A DNA stretch of 64,000 nt from Desulfitibacter alkalitolerans DSM 16504 (lineage in GTDB: Bacteria; Bacillota; DSM-16504; Desulfitibacterales; Desulfitibacteraceae): NCBI RefSeq assembly GCF_000620305.1, contig NZ_KK211103.1, positions 62,001 to 126,000 on the forward strand. Reading direction: 5' to 3'. The position numbers and the translations under genes were made by a program. The first letter of the stretch is position 1; each line of letters opens with the position of its first letter. This document shows positions 36,479 to 45,463 of the stretch, piece after piece. The notes beneath the pieces are model-generated. The model made no database searches. It saw only the letters and a list, made by a program, of their open reading frames with translations, and was not told the DNA's origin.

Positions 36479-37351
36479 CTATTTAGCAGCCTTAACAGTT
36501 TCGGTAGGTATGACAATACTGCTTTTAGCCCTTGACAGAGCTATACAACCCGCAACTATAAGGGTTCCACCTATAACTGTTAGCCAGTCTGGTATTTCAG
36601 CAAAGAAAAGAAAGCCCCACATAGCATTAAATACAATGCCAATATAACGGACTACCTCTACAACTGCTGCGCTTTGATGGGTAAAGGCCTTGGTCAAGAA
36701 TACTTGGGCCAGTAAAGAAACAACACCTATACAGACCAGATAGAACAATTCTAATGTTGTAGGCACTACAAAGCAATTCCACATTAATGGAACTGATATC
36801 AGCGTGGCTGCTGCCATGAAATAGAATATAATTTCATAGGTATGATGCTTTTTGCTTAGGTAACGAATACTAGTTGCAGCACCTGCTGCCAGTACGGCTG
36901 CAAGTATACCCGCTAGGGCATATACGGAATATGTAGAGTAATTGAAGGGCTTAATCATAAAAATAACGCCTAAGAATACTATTGGTAAAATCATAAAGGC
37001 CTTTTGGGACAGTCTCTCCTTGAGCAAAAAGGCTGCCAGGAGTATAACAAAGACTGGAGATAAATTTACCAAAATAATTGCGTCTATTAAAGGTATTTTA
37101 GAAATTGTATAGAAATAGGCCAGCATATACAGGCCACCCAGCAGACCCCTTAGGGAAAGCATTGGGATTCCTTCTCTGGAAAACTTCACTTTACTGTATT
37201 TAATTAAAATTAGAATGATTACGGTTCCGATAATACTTCTAAAAAAGACTATTTCAGAAGCAGGAATGGTGAAGCTAACTGCCTTTACTAGAGCATTCAT
37301 AATACTAAAAATCAAAGAGGATAAAATTGCTAGAATAACTCCGTTTGTCAT
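36479..37351 (-). CDS. EamA/DMT-family transporter (possible metallophore exporter)
   Basis: A 290-residue membrane protein with ten hydrophobic segments in two EamA halves (SLIFSIMNALVKAVSFTIPASEIVFFRSIIG; LVNLSPVFVILLAAFLLKE; YIGIVFNAMWGFLFFAEIPDWLTVIGG). DMT transporters export small metabolites; in Pseudomonas the opine metallophore pseudopaline leaves through an EamA protein (CntI). Placement between the ABC importer and the nicotianamine-synthase-like gene makes the same role likely here, but other metabolites are possible. Confidence 0.8.
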   Translation of the reverse strand: MTNGVILAILSSLIFSIMNALVKAVSFTIPASEIVFFRSIIGTVIILILIKYSKVKFSREGIPMLSLRGLLGGLYMLAYFYTISKIPLIDAIILVNLSPVFVILLAAFLLKERLSQKAFMILPIVFLGVIFMIKPFNYSTYSVYALAGILAAVLAAGAATSIRYLSKKHHTYEIIFYFMAAATLISVPLMWNCFVVPTTLELFYLVCIGVVSLLAQVFLTKAFTHQSAAVVEVVRYIGIVFNAMWGFLFFAEIPDWLTVIGGTLIVAGCIALSRAKSSIVIPTETVKAAK

Positions 37352-37440
37352 GTTTCATCTCCACTAATCGTTTATTCTTATTTTGTTTTACCACATACAA
37401 TCCCTGAAGCAACATATCAAACACCTCGAAATTCTGGCAT

Positions 37441-38418
37441 CTATCCTGTTATAAGATGACATGCACATATGTGTCCTTTACTTATCTGGACTAATTGAGG
37501 TTCAGCCTCTTTACACTTTTCCATAGCATTAGGGCACCTTGGATGAAATCTGCATCCCATGGGTATGTCAATAGGACTAGGTGGTTCACCTTCTACGAGG
37601 TCTAAGGACTTTTTACTATCTATGTTTTTTATAGAAAAAACTGAGGTAATTAGGGATTTTGTATAGGGATGCAGTGTATCTTTATTTAGCGTGCTGCTGT
37701 CAATAACTTCAACAACTTTACCTAGATACATTACTGCAATTCTATGGCTTACATGTTGAACTAACGCGAGATCATGGGATATAAAAAGGTAAGATAACCC
37801 CAGCGTTTTTCTTAAAGCTAATAACAGGTTAATTATCTGAGACTGTATTGACACATCCAGATTGGCAGTGGCCTCATCACAGATAACTAGTGACGGATTT
37901 AAAGCCAGAGCCCTAGCAATGGCAATTCTCTGGCGCTGCCCCCCACTTAACTCATGGGGAAATCTGCCCATATAGCTTTTATCCAAACCTACCAGTTCCA
38001 GCAATTGAATTACCCTCTCATCTCTATTTTTTGCTGCTGATTTAAAGTTGTCTAATGGTTCCTTGACTACTGCACCTATCTTCATCCTTGGATTCAATGA
38101 TGAATAGGCGTCTTGAAATACCATTTGAATGCTGCTTCTAAATCTTCGAAGGTTCTCACCCTGCAATTTCGTAATTTCCTCACCTTTGAAGAATATCCTT
38201 CCACTTGTAGGTTTTTCCAAATGTAAAAGTACCCTAGCAAGGGTGCTCTTGCCGCACCCACTTTCTCCTACCAACCCTAATGTTTCACCATGATTAATAC
38301 ATAGATTTACACCATCTACAGCCCTTACCAGACTTTTGTGTTTACCAAATAAAGATGTGCTATTATAATAGTGTTTTGCCATATTTTCCAGCTCTAATAG
38401 AGGGGCTTTTTTTATCAT
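37441..38418 (-). CDS. Oligopeptide/nickel/cobalt-type ABC transporter ATPase (DppF/CntF-like)
   Basis: A 325-residue ATPase. Walker A GLVGESGCGKSTLAR, signature LSGGQRQRIAIARALALNPSLVICDEATANLD, and the C-terminal oligopeptide-type extension with CRFHPRCPNAMEKC, whose Cys residues bind an iron-sulfur cluster in related transporters. It starts on the last base of the upstream ATPase gene (TAATG). Works with the other ATPase and two permeases. Confidence 0.9.
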   Translation of the reverse strand: MIKKAPLLELENMAKHYYNSTSLFGKHKSLVRAVDGVNLCINHGETLGLVGESGCGKSTLARVLLHLEKPTSGRIFFKGEEITKLQGENLRRFRSSIQMVFQDAYSSLNPRMKIGAVVKEPLDNFKSAAKNRDERVIQLLELVGLDKSYMGRFPHELSGGQRQRIAIARALALNPSLVICDEATANLDVSIQSQIINLLLALRKTLGLSYLFISHDLALVQHVSHRIAVMYLGKVVEVIDSSTLNKDTLHPYTKSLITSVFSIKNIDSKKSLDLVEGEPPSPIDIPMGCRFHPRCPNAMEKCKEAEPQLVQISKGHICACHLITG

Positions 38419-39440
38419 TAAATTGCAGCAGCCTCCCTGTATTCTTTACTTACAGTCTCAACCTTATGACAAAACACTGTTTGACCCGGAGTTATTTCTA
38501 CGGGAAGAGGAGGTTTGGAGTTACAGGTCCTGTCTGCAAAGCTGCATCGTGGAGCAAAAGTACACCCAATTGGTAAATCTAGAAAATCAGGAGGCTGCCC
38601 TTTAATTGAAAACAATTTTTTATTTCTAGGCGGGTTTATTACAGGAACAGAAGATAATAGGGCTCTGGTATAGGGATGCCTGGGCTGATTTATAATTTCA
38701 TGCTTGGCTCCTAACTCCACCATTTGACCCGCATACATGACACCTATCCTATCAGCCATATGGGCAACTACTCCCATATTGTGAGTTATGAGAATTATGC
38801 TGGTTGAAAATTTGTCTGATAGCTTTTGCATTTCTGCAATAATTTGGGCCTGTACAGTTACATCCAAAGCACTAGTTGGTTCATCAGCAATTAAAATATC
38901 TGGTTCCAGGGCCATGGCCATTGCTATAGTAACCCTCTGCTTCATTCCTCCGCTTAATTGAAAGGGAAAATAATTAATAACCCTGTCGGGGTTTGGTAGG
39001 CTCATTTTTGAAAGCATATCTATAGCTCTCTCTCTGGCTTGAGTTTTTGTAATAGGAAAATGACAGCACAGAGTCTCTATGAACTGCGTTCCTATTCTTC
39101 TAACAGGGTTTAATGTAGATCCTGGTTCTTGAAAAATCATGGCAATACTTTTACCTCTATAACTTCTTCTTTCTGTCTTGGATAGGCTAAAAATGCTTTT
39201 ATCTTTAAAGTTAATGTCACCGTCAATTACCTTACCACCTGGAGGCAGCATTCCCAACAGAGATAAAACTAAAGTAGTCTTGCCTGAACCGCTCTCTCCA
39301 ACAATGCCCAACACCTCTTTTTCATTTAAAGAAAAGCTAAGGTCTCTAATCACCTTAATAGGGCCTGTAATACTATCGTATTGTATGGATAGATTATTAA
39401 CTCTTAATATAGGCCTGCAGCTTTCATTAAGGGCAGTCAT
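38418..39440 (-). CDS. Oligopeptide/nickel/cobalt-type ABC transporter ATPase (DppD/CntD-like)
   Basis: A 340-residue ATPase with Walker A GIVGESGSGKTTLVLS, signature LSGGMKQRVTIAMAMALEPDILIADEPTSALD and C-terminal CTFAPRCSFADRTC. It forms the second ATP-binding subunit of the importer. It lies 98 bases downstream of the binding-protein gene and overlaps the partner ATPase. Confidence 0.9.
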   Translation of the reverse strand: MTALNESCRPILRVNNLSIQYDSITGPIKVIRDLSFSLNEKEVLGIVGESGSGKTTLVLSLLGMLPPGGKVIDGDINFKDKSIFSLSKTERRSYRGKSIAMIFQEPGSTLNPVRRIGTQFIETLCCHFPITKTQARERAIDMLSKMSLPNPDRVINYFPFQLSGGMKQRVTIAMAMALEPDILIADEPTSALDVTVQAQIIAEMQKLSDKFSTSIILITHNMGVVAHMADRIGVMYAGQMVELGAKHEIINQPRHPYTRALLSSVPVINPPRNKKLFSIKGQPPDFLDLPIGCTFAPRCSFADRTCNSKPPLPVEITPGQTVFCHKVETVSKEYREAAAI

Positions 39441-39538
39441 GAATATCTCTCCCTTTGGTAATTGCTATGGGGTTCTTAAAACCCCATAGCAAGAATTCTT
39501 AATATAATGTCAACTTTACAGAATACCTAACGTAAGAC

Positions 39539-41098
39539 TTATTCCATACGAACAGACTCATTTAACAAGTAGAAATCAGACGGATGGGTTGACATGTTTT
39601 TGACACTTGAATCAACAACTAATACGTTCATAGGGTATACAAGGAAAATAAATCCTGCATCGTCTAGAATAATCTGCTGAGCCTCTTTAGCAATTCTATA
39701 TCTATCCTGCATATTATAGGCAGTTTTAAGCTCATCAATTTTGGCGTCCAGTGCTGGATTGCTGTAGCCGCCAAAGTTTGAGCTTGCCCCGGTCTTGAAA
39801 ACTATTTCTAAGAAGTATTGGGGATCCCCTGTAGTTGCTGTATTCATGCTGTAAATGGAGGTATCAAAGGCTTTTTCTCCAAGATAGCTGGAAATGTTTT
39901 CAATAACCTCAATATTCACCTTCACGCCAATGTCTTTGAGCTGTGCCTGTACTACTTCAGCTATTATTGGGAGCTCAGGTCTACCCCTATAGGTTGCCAG
40001 GGTAAATTCAAGAGTTTCACTGCCCTTTTTAAATACTCCATCGGAACCTAATGTCCATCCAGCCTCTTCAAGCATATCTTTAGCTTTTTCAGGCTCATAG
40101 CCATATCCCTTTAACTGCTCACCACCAAAGGGCATCACTAATGGAAATGGTCCAACTCCGGGAACTCCCATGCCCATCATTATGCTGTCCACAATACTTT
40201 CCCTATCTACGGCCATGCTTATTGCTTTTCTTACTGCAGGATCATTAAATAGGGGATTCTTAAGGTTAAAAATAATCATATGTGTACGTGCTGTTGATCT
40301 GCTTAAAACCTCAAAATCACTGCTGTTCATAAAAATATCTAAACTGGCAGCAGGAAGGCCAAGGGCAGCATTTACTTCTCCTGCTTGGAGTGCCATAACC
40401 CTTGTGTTTGCATCTGGAATATGCTTAAAGGTCACTTTCTCTAAGTAAGGCTCTTTGCCCCAATAGTTTTCATTCTTTTCAACAACTAGCTCTGCATCTT
40501 TATCGAATTTAACCAACCTAAATGGTCCTGTTAAAACAGGCATTTCTTCAAAGTTGCCAGCATTTACATCTAGAATGGTAACAGATGGTGATGCTAGATT
40601 TGCAATAAGGGCTGGATTAGGATCATTTGTTTTAATAATTATGCCATTGTCTGCAGCTTCAATATGATCAATATCAAGCAAACCAGCAGCAGTTGCATTA
40701 ATTTCAATGGCACGGTCAATAGAAGCCTTTACGGCCTCTCCAGTTAATTTTTCCCCTGTACTAAAGGTAACACCATCCTTAATTTTGATTTCCCATGTAA
40801 GCTCATCCAACTGCTTCCAAGAATCTGCTATCCATGGCACTATTTCCATTTTATCATTTGCCTTAACCAAGGTTTCTCCTAGTCCATACTTAATGGTATA
40901 CCAACCATTCCATCCTTCTGCAGGATCCATTGTGCTAGGAAACCACTGTTCGCCTACAACCAATTCCTGTTTAACAGGAACCTCTGCTTCTGGCTGTGAC
41001 TTTGGTTCTTCACTCTTAGAACCGCAGCCTGTCAGCAACCCAATCACAAAAAATATACACAACACTAATACAATAATTTTCTTAATGTCTTTGTACAC
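39539..41098 (-). CDS. ABC transporter substrate-binding lipoprotein (SBP family 5, CntA/NikA-like)
   Basis: A 519-residue binding protein with lipoprotein signal ending LLTGCGSK. SBP_bac_5 features: WFPSTMDPAEGWNGWYTIKYGLGETLV near the N-terminus, WEIKIKDGVTFSTGEKLTGEAVKASIDRA, and VRKAISMAVDRESIVDSIMMG. The length is in the range of nickel/metallophore- and peptide-binding members. The ligand is not readable, but control by a cobalamin riboswitch and the neighbours suggest a cobalt or nickel chelate rather than a peptide. Confidence 0.85.
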   Translation of the reverse strand: MYKDIKKIIVLVLCIFFVIGLLTGCGSKSEEPKSQPEAEVPVKQELVVGEQWFPSTMDPAEGWNGWYTIKYGLGETLVKANDKMEIVPWIADSWKQLDELTWEIKIKDGVTFSTGEKLTGEAVKASIDRAIEINATAAGLLDIDHIEAADNGIIIKTNDPNPALIANLASPSVTILDVNAGNFEEMPVLTGPFRLVKFDKDAELVVEKNENYWGKEPYLEKVTFKHIPDANTRVMALQAGEVNAALGLPAASLDIFMNSSDFEVLSRSTARTHMIIFNLKNPLFNDPAVRKAISMAVDRESIVDSIMMGMGVPGVGPFPLVMPFGGEQLKGYGYEPEKAKDMLEEAGWTLGSDGVFKKGSETLEFTLATYRGRPELPIIAEVVQAQLKDIGVKVNIEVIENISSYLGEKAFDTSIYSMNTATTGDPQYFLEIVFKTGASSNFGGYSNPALDAKIDELKTAYNMQDRYRIAKEAQQIILDDAGFIFLVYPMNVLVVDSSVKNMSTHPSDFYLLNESVRME

Positions 41099-41136
41099 CT
41101 AACCTTTCCTCCTTTTTTTCATAATTTATGAATTTA

Positions 41137-41835
41137 TTATCTACCCCATGGACAAGCGGCAATGCATTTACCACAATTACCAATACCATGCCTGCTTTTA
41201 ACGTAATCGAAATAATCATCACATGCCTTTGGATCAAACCTTTTTGAGAGTATGTCATCTGGGTTAAATGCTACACCTATAATTGCCTGAGGAGTGCAAG
41301 CTTTTACACAGGCCGTACAGCTGCCGCACTTGTTATTCGTTGGGGTGTCTGGTTCAAGAGGTGCGTTGGTTAATATTGTAGCTAACCTCAATCTAGGCCC
41401 GACCTGCTCATTAATTAAACAGCATGATTTGCCAATCCAACCTAAACCCGCCAGTGAAGCAGCCAGCTTATGAGAAAAGATACCCTTATATTTATTAGTT
41501 AAGAGCTGTTGAGAAGCTGGGATGGGAAACACCTTGTATCCCATCCTTTCAAGATGGTTTGCCAGCAGCAGGGAAATTTCATCCAGCTTTTGGTTTATCA
41601 CACTATAGTAATAGGAATAAACCTGCTGTGGCCCCTCTTCTAAAAGGCGTATGATTTCTTTTGGAAAGAAAACCCCAATGGAAACTGCTGATGGGTACTT
41701 TGAAAATTCAAGTCCATAATTGTCTTTTATGTAAGGCTTGGCTTTTTCCAAATCAGCAACACCAAACAAGTCTGCTCCCATATAATTGGCTTTCTTCCTT
41801 AGTTGTTCCTTAAGACTATTGGTTAATATCTCCAC
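41137..41835 (-). CDS. Short QueG-like 4Fe-4S protein
   Basis: A 232-residue protein related to the N-terminal and ferredoxin parts of epoxyqueuosine reductase QueG, a cobalamin enzyme. It has LGWIGKSCCLINEQVGPRLRLATILT and two cluster motifs: CGSCTACVKACTP and CGKCIAACPWG near the end. QueG itself has about 380 residues, including HEAT-like repeats absent here. Similar short proteins act in corrinoid or iron-sulfur redox chemistry. In this operon it may reduce a metal complex or a corrinoid; this is inference. Starts 27 bases after the methyltransferase gene. Confidence 0.7.
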   Translation of the reverse strand: MEILTNSLKEQLRKKANYMGADLFGVADLEKAKPYIKDNYGLEFSKYPSAVSIGVFFPKEIIRLLEEGPQQVYSYYYSVINQKLDEISLLLANHLERMGYKVFPIPASQQLLTNKYKGIFSHKLAASLAGLGWIGKSCCLINEQVGPRLRLATILTNAPLEPDTPTNNKCGSCTACVKACTPQAIIGVAFNPDDILSKRFDPKACDDYFDYVKSRHGIGNCGKCIAACPWGR

Positions 41836-41862
41836 CGTGGTCTCCCAATCTAATCTAATAAG

Positions 41863-42609
41863 TTATTTTCTCGCGAAAACTGCAAATAGTGGTACTTCAC
41901 TATACATGGTTTTTTGTCTTTCATCATAAACAACGTCATTGATGTTTTCAGCTATATCTATCGTATTAAATCCACACTGGGCTAAGGCTTTTTTATCCCA
42001 CTCAGGTCTTTTCTCATAGGTCAAAGGTAGTTTTCTAGCCAACTCCTCACATTCTTTGTGCTGATTTGAGGTCACACCATCGGAATAGCCTTTTTTTACT
42101 GCCTCTTGTCTGCAGGCCTCATACTTTTCCTGAAGCTGTGGAACCGAGAGACGTAAATACCAGTTAGCATCAAAAACTAAAACTTTTCCTCTTGGGTTAA
42201 GAAGTCTATACCATTCAGCATAAGCTTCCATTGGGTTTGGCAGAGTCCAAACTAGATTTCGAGAAATGATTAAATCAAAGCTGCCATCTGAAAGCTCAAT
42301 TCTATGTGCATCTCCCTTGATTGTGGTTATTTCAAAGCCGGCAAATTGAGCATTTTTTTTAGCCTCTTTAAGCATTTCACTGCTGGTATCTAAGGCTGTG
42401 ACCTCATAACCAAGTTCAGCCATAATTACTGCAAAAAAGCCAGGACCCGTTCCCACATCTAAAGCTTTAATTGGTCCATCAGTTCCTACATAATCCTTAA
42501 TAACTGTCTGCCATGCATTTTTTTTAAAAGAGTTCATGTCTTCCTGTATCGCTTCGCTATATCCATTAGCTCTGCCTGTCCAGTACTTTTCAATCCTTGC
42601 TTCTAACAT
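41863..42609 (-). CDS. Class I SAM-dependent methyltransferase
   Basis: A 248-residue enzyme of the UbiE-like fold: SAM motif I KALDVGTGPGFFAVIMAELG near residue 48, VTALDTSSEMLKEA, and FDLIISRNLVWTLPNPMEAYAEWYRLL. The stop-start overlap with the permease gene (one base) ties it to the transporter. It may modify a metal-binding ligand, or detoxify or methylate the imported compound. Related methyltransferase genes are found beside Nik/Cnt-type importers in other Clostridia (from memory, not checked). Confidence 0.8.
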   Translation of the reverse strand: MLEARIEKYWTGRANGYSEAIQEDMNSFKKNAWQTVIKDYVGTDGPIKALDVGTGPGFFAVIMAELGYEVTALDTSSEMLKEAKKNAQFAGFEITTIKGDAHRIELSDGSFDLIISRNLVWTLPNPMEAYAEWYRLLNPRGKVLVFDANWYLRLSVPQLQEKYEACRQEAVKKGYSDGVTSNQHKECEELARKLPLTYEKRPEWDKKALAQCGFNTIDIAENINDVVYDERQKTMYSEVPLFAVFARK

Positions 42610-43442
42610 TACATCACCCTCTTATGTGAGATTATTTTTTTGAACTTTGGATCCAGGACATCTCGCAGGCCATCACCTACCAGATTAAAGGCCATAACAA
42701 CTATTAAGATAGCAAACCCAGGAAAAAGCATTAACCAAGGTGCCCTTTGAAAAAAGAATCTACCGTCATTTAACATGGCACCCCATTCTGGATCTGGGGG
42801 CTGAGCACCTAATCCCAGGAAAGACAGTCCAGATATTTGTAATATGATAGCCCCCATGTCTAAGGTTGCCAGCACTATTAGGGGAGAAATCATATTGGGC
42901 AGTATGTGTCTAAAAATAATGTTTAAATGAGTGCTTCCGCTGACTCTTGCTGCCAGTACATACTCCTTTTCCCGTAGTGATAGAACTAGTCCCCGGGCTA
43001 TCCTGGCATAACCAACCCAGTTAACAGCAGCTAAAGCTAACATTATATTGATTAAGCTTGGTCCAAGAATGCCAGCTATGCCAATGGCTAAAACAAGTCC
43101 TGGAAAGGCCAGAATAACATCTGCAAACCGCATAAAAAGGTTATCGATTTTTCCACCCATATAGCCTGCAGTTGTACCAATCGCAACCCCCAAGGTAAAA
43201 ATGATGCTTATTACAACAAAGGAAACTCCAAGTGATAATCTTATTCCATATACTATCCTCGTAAATATGCATCTTCCCAGATGATCCGTACCCATTAGAA
43301 AATCCTTATCTGGTGGTTTGAGTGTTTGCTTTAAATTCTGTTTATCTGGAGAATAAGGGGTTACATAGGGTGCAAATATACCTAAAAGTACTATACTTAA
43401 AATTACTATGAGTCCGATTAGGGCCATCTTATCTTTAGCCAA
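42609..43442 (-). CDS. ABC transporter permease (DppC/CntC-like)
   Basis: A 277-residue inner-membrane permease. N-terminal TM then the OppC-type stretch PPDKDFLMGTDHLGRCIFTRIVYGIRLSLGV, and the EAA loop AARVSGSTHLNIIFRHILPN. Ends with the AFNLVGDGLRDVLDPK motif. Pairs with the permease 20 bases upstream. Confidence 0.9.
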   Translation of the reverse strand: MAKDKMALIGLIVILSIVLLGIFAPYVTPYSPDKQNLKQTLKPPDKDFLMGTDHLGRCIFTRIVYGIRLSLGVSFVVISIIFTLGVAIGTTAGYMGGKIDNLFMRFADVILAFPGLVLAIGIAGILGPSLINIMLALAAVNWVGYARIARGLVLSLREKEYVLAARVSGSTHLNIIFRHILPNMISPLIVLATLDMGAIILQISGLSFLGLGAQPPDPEWGAMLNDGRFFFQRAPWLMLFPGFAILIVVMAFNLVGDGLRDVLDPKFKKIISHKRVM

Positions 43443-43461
43443 GCTCCTAATTATGCCTATG

Positions 43462-44400
43462 TCAAGACCCCCTTCCTAAGCGTATGCGCGGGTCTAAAAA
43501 CCTATAGGAAATGTCTACGAGAAGGTTTGCCAGTACAAATATTACTGCCATCCACAGAACATACCCCTGAATTACTGGGTAGTCTCGGTTGAAAATAGCC
43601 TCAACTGCATATTTACCAACCCCTGGCCAAGAAAACACAGTTTCAACAATCACCGTACCCCCGAGCAAAAAGCCCAGTGACATACCAAGTAGGGTTACAA
43701 TTGATATAAGTGCATTTTTTAAGGCATGGTTTACAATAACTATCCTTTCCTTTAGTCCCCGAGCCCTTGCCGCCATTATATAATCCTGTCCCAATACCTC
43801 TAAAATACTAGCTCTTAATAGTCTAGTATAGGTTGCAGCCATTCCCATACCCAGGGTAACTGCAGGCAATACCAGGCTATCTATGCCATGTCTGCCCATT
43901 ACCGGGAAAATCGTATATTTCACTGATAGATAATACATTAGTATTAAACCCAACCAAAACGCTGGCATTGATGCACCTAAAAAAGCAAATACTCTGCTTA
44001 TATTATCAACCCACGTGCCCTTATAAACTGCCGCTAAAACTCCAACAGGCATTGCTATGGCAATCATTACTATTAAAGCAGCAAAGGTTAGTTCAAAGGT
44101 TGCCGGAAGCCTATATAATATTTCCTGTGTCACAGGAGTACCAGAATAAAAGGACACACCCAGGTCACCCTTAAGTACCCCACTTAACCAATTTAAGAAT
44201 TGAACATATTCTGGATCATTTAATCCCATTTGTTGTCTTGTAGCTTCAAGCATCTGTTGGGTAGGTTCAAAGCCAGCCTGTCTAAGTTTTATTTCTGCTG
44301 GATCCCCCGGGGCTAGTTTACTTAAACTGTAGGTTAAAAGAGAAACACCAAAAAATACAGGTATCAAGTACAGCAGTCTTTGCAGAATATAGGCACGCAC
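43462..44400 (-). CDS. ABC transporter permease (DppB/CntB-like)
   Basis: A 312-residue permease, first gene of the operon. Features: YILQRLLYLIPVFFGVSLLTYSLSKLAPGDP, the EAA-like loop YIMAARARGLKERIVIVNHALKN and FSWPGVGKYAVEAIFNRDYPVIQG. GTG start with AAGGGAAG upstream. It begins 35 bases after the riboswitch terminator, so its transcription is gated by cobalamin. Confidence 0.9.
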   Translation of the reverse strand: MRAYILQRLLYLIPVFFGVSLLTYSLSKLAPGDPAEIKLRQAGFEPTQQMLEATRQQMGLNDPEYVQFLNWLSGVLKGDLGVSFYSGTPVTQEILYRLPATFELTFAALIVMIAIAMPVGVLAAVYKGTWVDNISRVFAFLGASMPAFWLGLILMYYLSVKYTIFPVMGRHGIDSLVLPAVTLGMGMAATYTRLLRASILEVLGQDYIMAARARGLKERIVIVNHALKNALISIVTLLGMSLGFLLGGTVIVETVFSWPGVGKYAVEAIFNRDYPVIQGYVLWMAVIFVLANLLVDISYRFLDPRIRLGRGS

Positions 44401-44434
44401 TGTATATCATCTTCCCTTCTAAAACGCTATTTCT

Positions 44435-44470
44435 AAAACAAAAACCCTTTTGCGGTACATGGCAAAAGGG
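44435..44470 (-). terminator. Riboswitch-controlled terminator before the Cnt-like operon
   Basis: On the minus strand CCCTTTTGC (44470-44462) pairs with GCAAAAGGG (44453-44445) and is followed by TTTTTGTTTT. It lies between the cobalamin aptamer and the first permease gene, as expected for transcription attenuation. Confidence 0.85.
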
Positions 44471-44512
44471 ATACGTCTTAAGGTAATCAAGACAATAAAA
44501 AACAACCCTTCC

Positions 44513-44712
44513 CAAGTCCACGTGGGCAAGCTATTAGTTTATAAAACAAGCAGGTTTCCTGACTTCAGGTCATTGTCAATACTGCGTCTTCCTAGGGCTA
44601 ATGCCTAGTGACACAAATGCAGCTTGACTACCCTTCACAGTGGCGGGTCCGTGCTGGATTCTAACCAGCTTCCCTCTCTACTTCTCCATGAAGTATCACT
44701 TGCTTCATACAA
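44513..44712 (-). ncRNA. Cobalamin riboswitch 1 (upstream of Cnt-like operon)
   Basis: The minus strand shows the conserved B12-riboswitch blocks in order: GAGGGAAGCTGG then AATCCAGCACGG, the B12-box-type CCCGCCACTGT, and AAGTCAGGAAACCTGC closing the core. Downstream CCCA-loop-TGGG (44513-44530) fits the P13 kissing-loop hairpin. A terminator follows. The block order and sequences are also found in riboswitch 2 at 48275-48478. Confidence 0.9.
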
Positions 44713-44899
44713 GTATTAAATTATACTATATTTACAGCTTAACAACAAAGATTTGAACTGTCAATTAAGAAATTCCCAAACTAGTTAATTACCTTTTTAT
44801 TAAGATAGAATTTGAGATTTGCTGTGACCCGACTTCATTAAATAAGAAAATTATTATACAAATATATCCCAAATAATTTTAAACTAAAGATTTTGCCCT

Positions 44900-45349
44900 T
44901 TATATAAGCTTAACACCTTTAAGATGAACAATATCATTCCAGTTTTTAGCTGTTACTGATTCAATGGCTAAAAAGTCCTTTCGAAGAGCTTTGATTTCAC
45001 CATAAATCTCAATATGTCTTTCAGCATTTTTAATTTCCAAATCATCAAGCTTTAATTTAATATCCTTTATATCGCACTTAACTTCTTTAATATCTTCCTG
45101 TATATGTTGAATATCTCCTCGCATGACCTGCTGATTTGTTTTTAACTCTGTAATATCACCTTGCATTTGCTTGATATCTCCACGCATCTGTGTGATATCA
45201 CCTTGCATTTGCTTGATATCTCCTTGCATTTGCTGTTGATTGCTTCTTAGCTCCGCAATATCACCTTGCATTTGCTTTATGTCTCCGCGCATTTCCTGCT
45301 GGCCTTGTAAAATATCTTTTAAAATTCTTTCGATATTATTCATTCTCAT
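44900..45349 (-). CDS. Coiled-coil protein with MQGDI heptad repeats
   Basis: A 149-residue protein, almost all one long coiled coil. Residues 18-85 are built from the heptad unit QMQGDIK/QMRGDIT, repeated about eight times with interruptions (NQQ) and encoded by a near-identical 21-bp DNA unit (around 45100-45310). The C-terminal part (IYGEIKALRKDFLAIES) is less regular. No signal peptide or domain is seen. Similar small repeat coiled-coils are common in Clostridia without known function. It follows nrdG by 114 bases and precedes riboswitch 1; not obviously linked to either. Confidence 0.65.
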   Translation of the reverse strand: MRMNNIERILKDILQGQQEMRGDIKQMQGDIAELRSNQQQMQGDIKQMQGDITQMRGDIKQMQGDITELKTNQQVMRGDIQHIQEDIKEVKCDIKDIKLKLDDLEIKNAERHIEIYGEIKALRKDFLAIESVTAKNWNDIVHLKGVKLI

Positions 45350-45463
45350 TGCTAACCTCCTTTTGATATTAAACCCCCTTGTTTTTATATCTTACAAATA
45401 TCTAAAAGCTTATATTTTACTATATCTTACCAAGAAAAAAACATATGGTAAAGGAGAAATTTT

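Noticed and set aside
44318-44521. 67-codon minus-strand frame over the start of the permease gene
   Set aside because: It overlaps the riboswitch terminator and the permease in another frame; no family or ribosome site.
45100-45310. Short DNA repeats resembling a CRISPR array
   Set aside because: The repeats have no spacers and encode regular heptads in one open frame; no cas genes are near.
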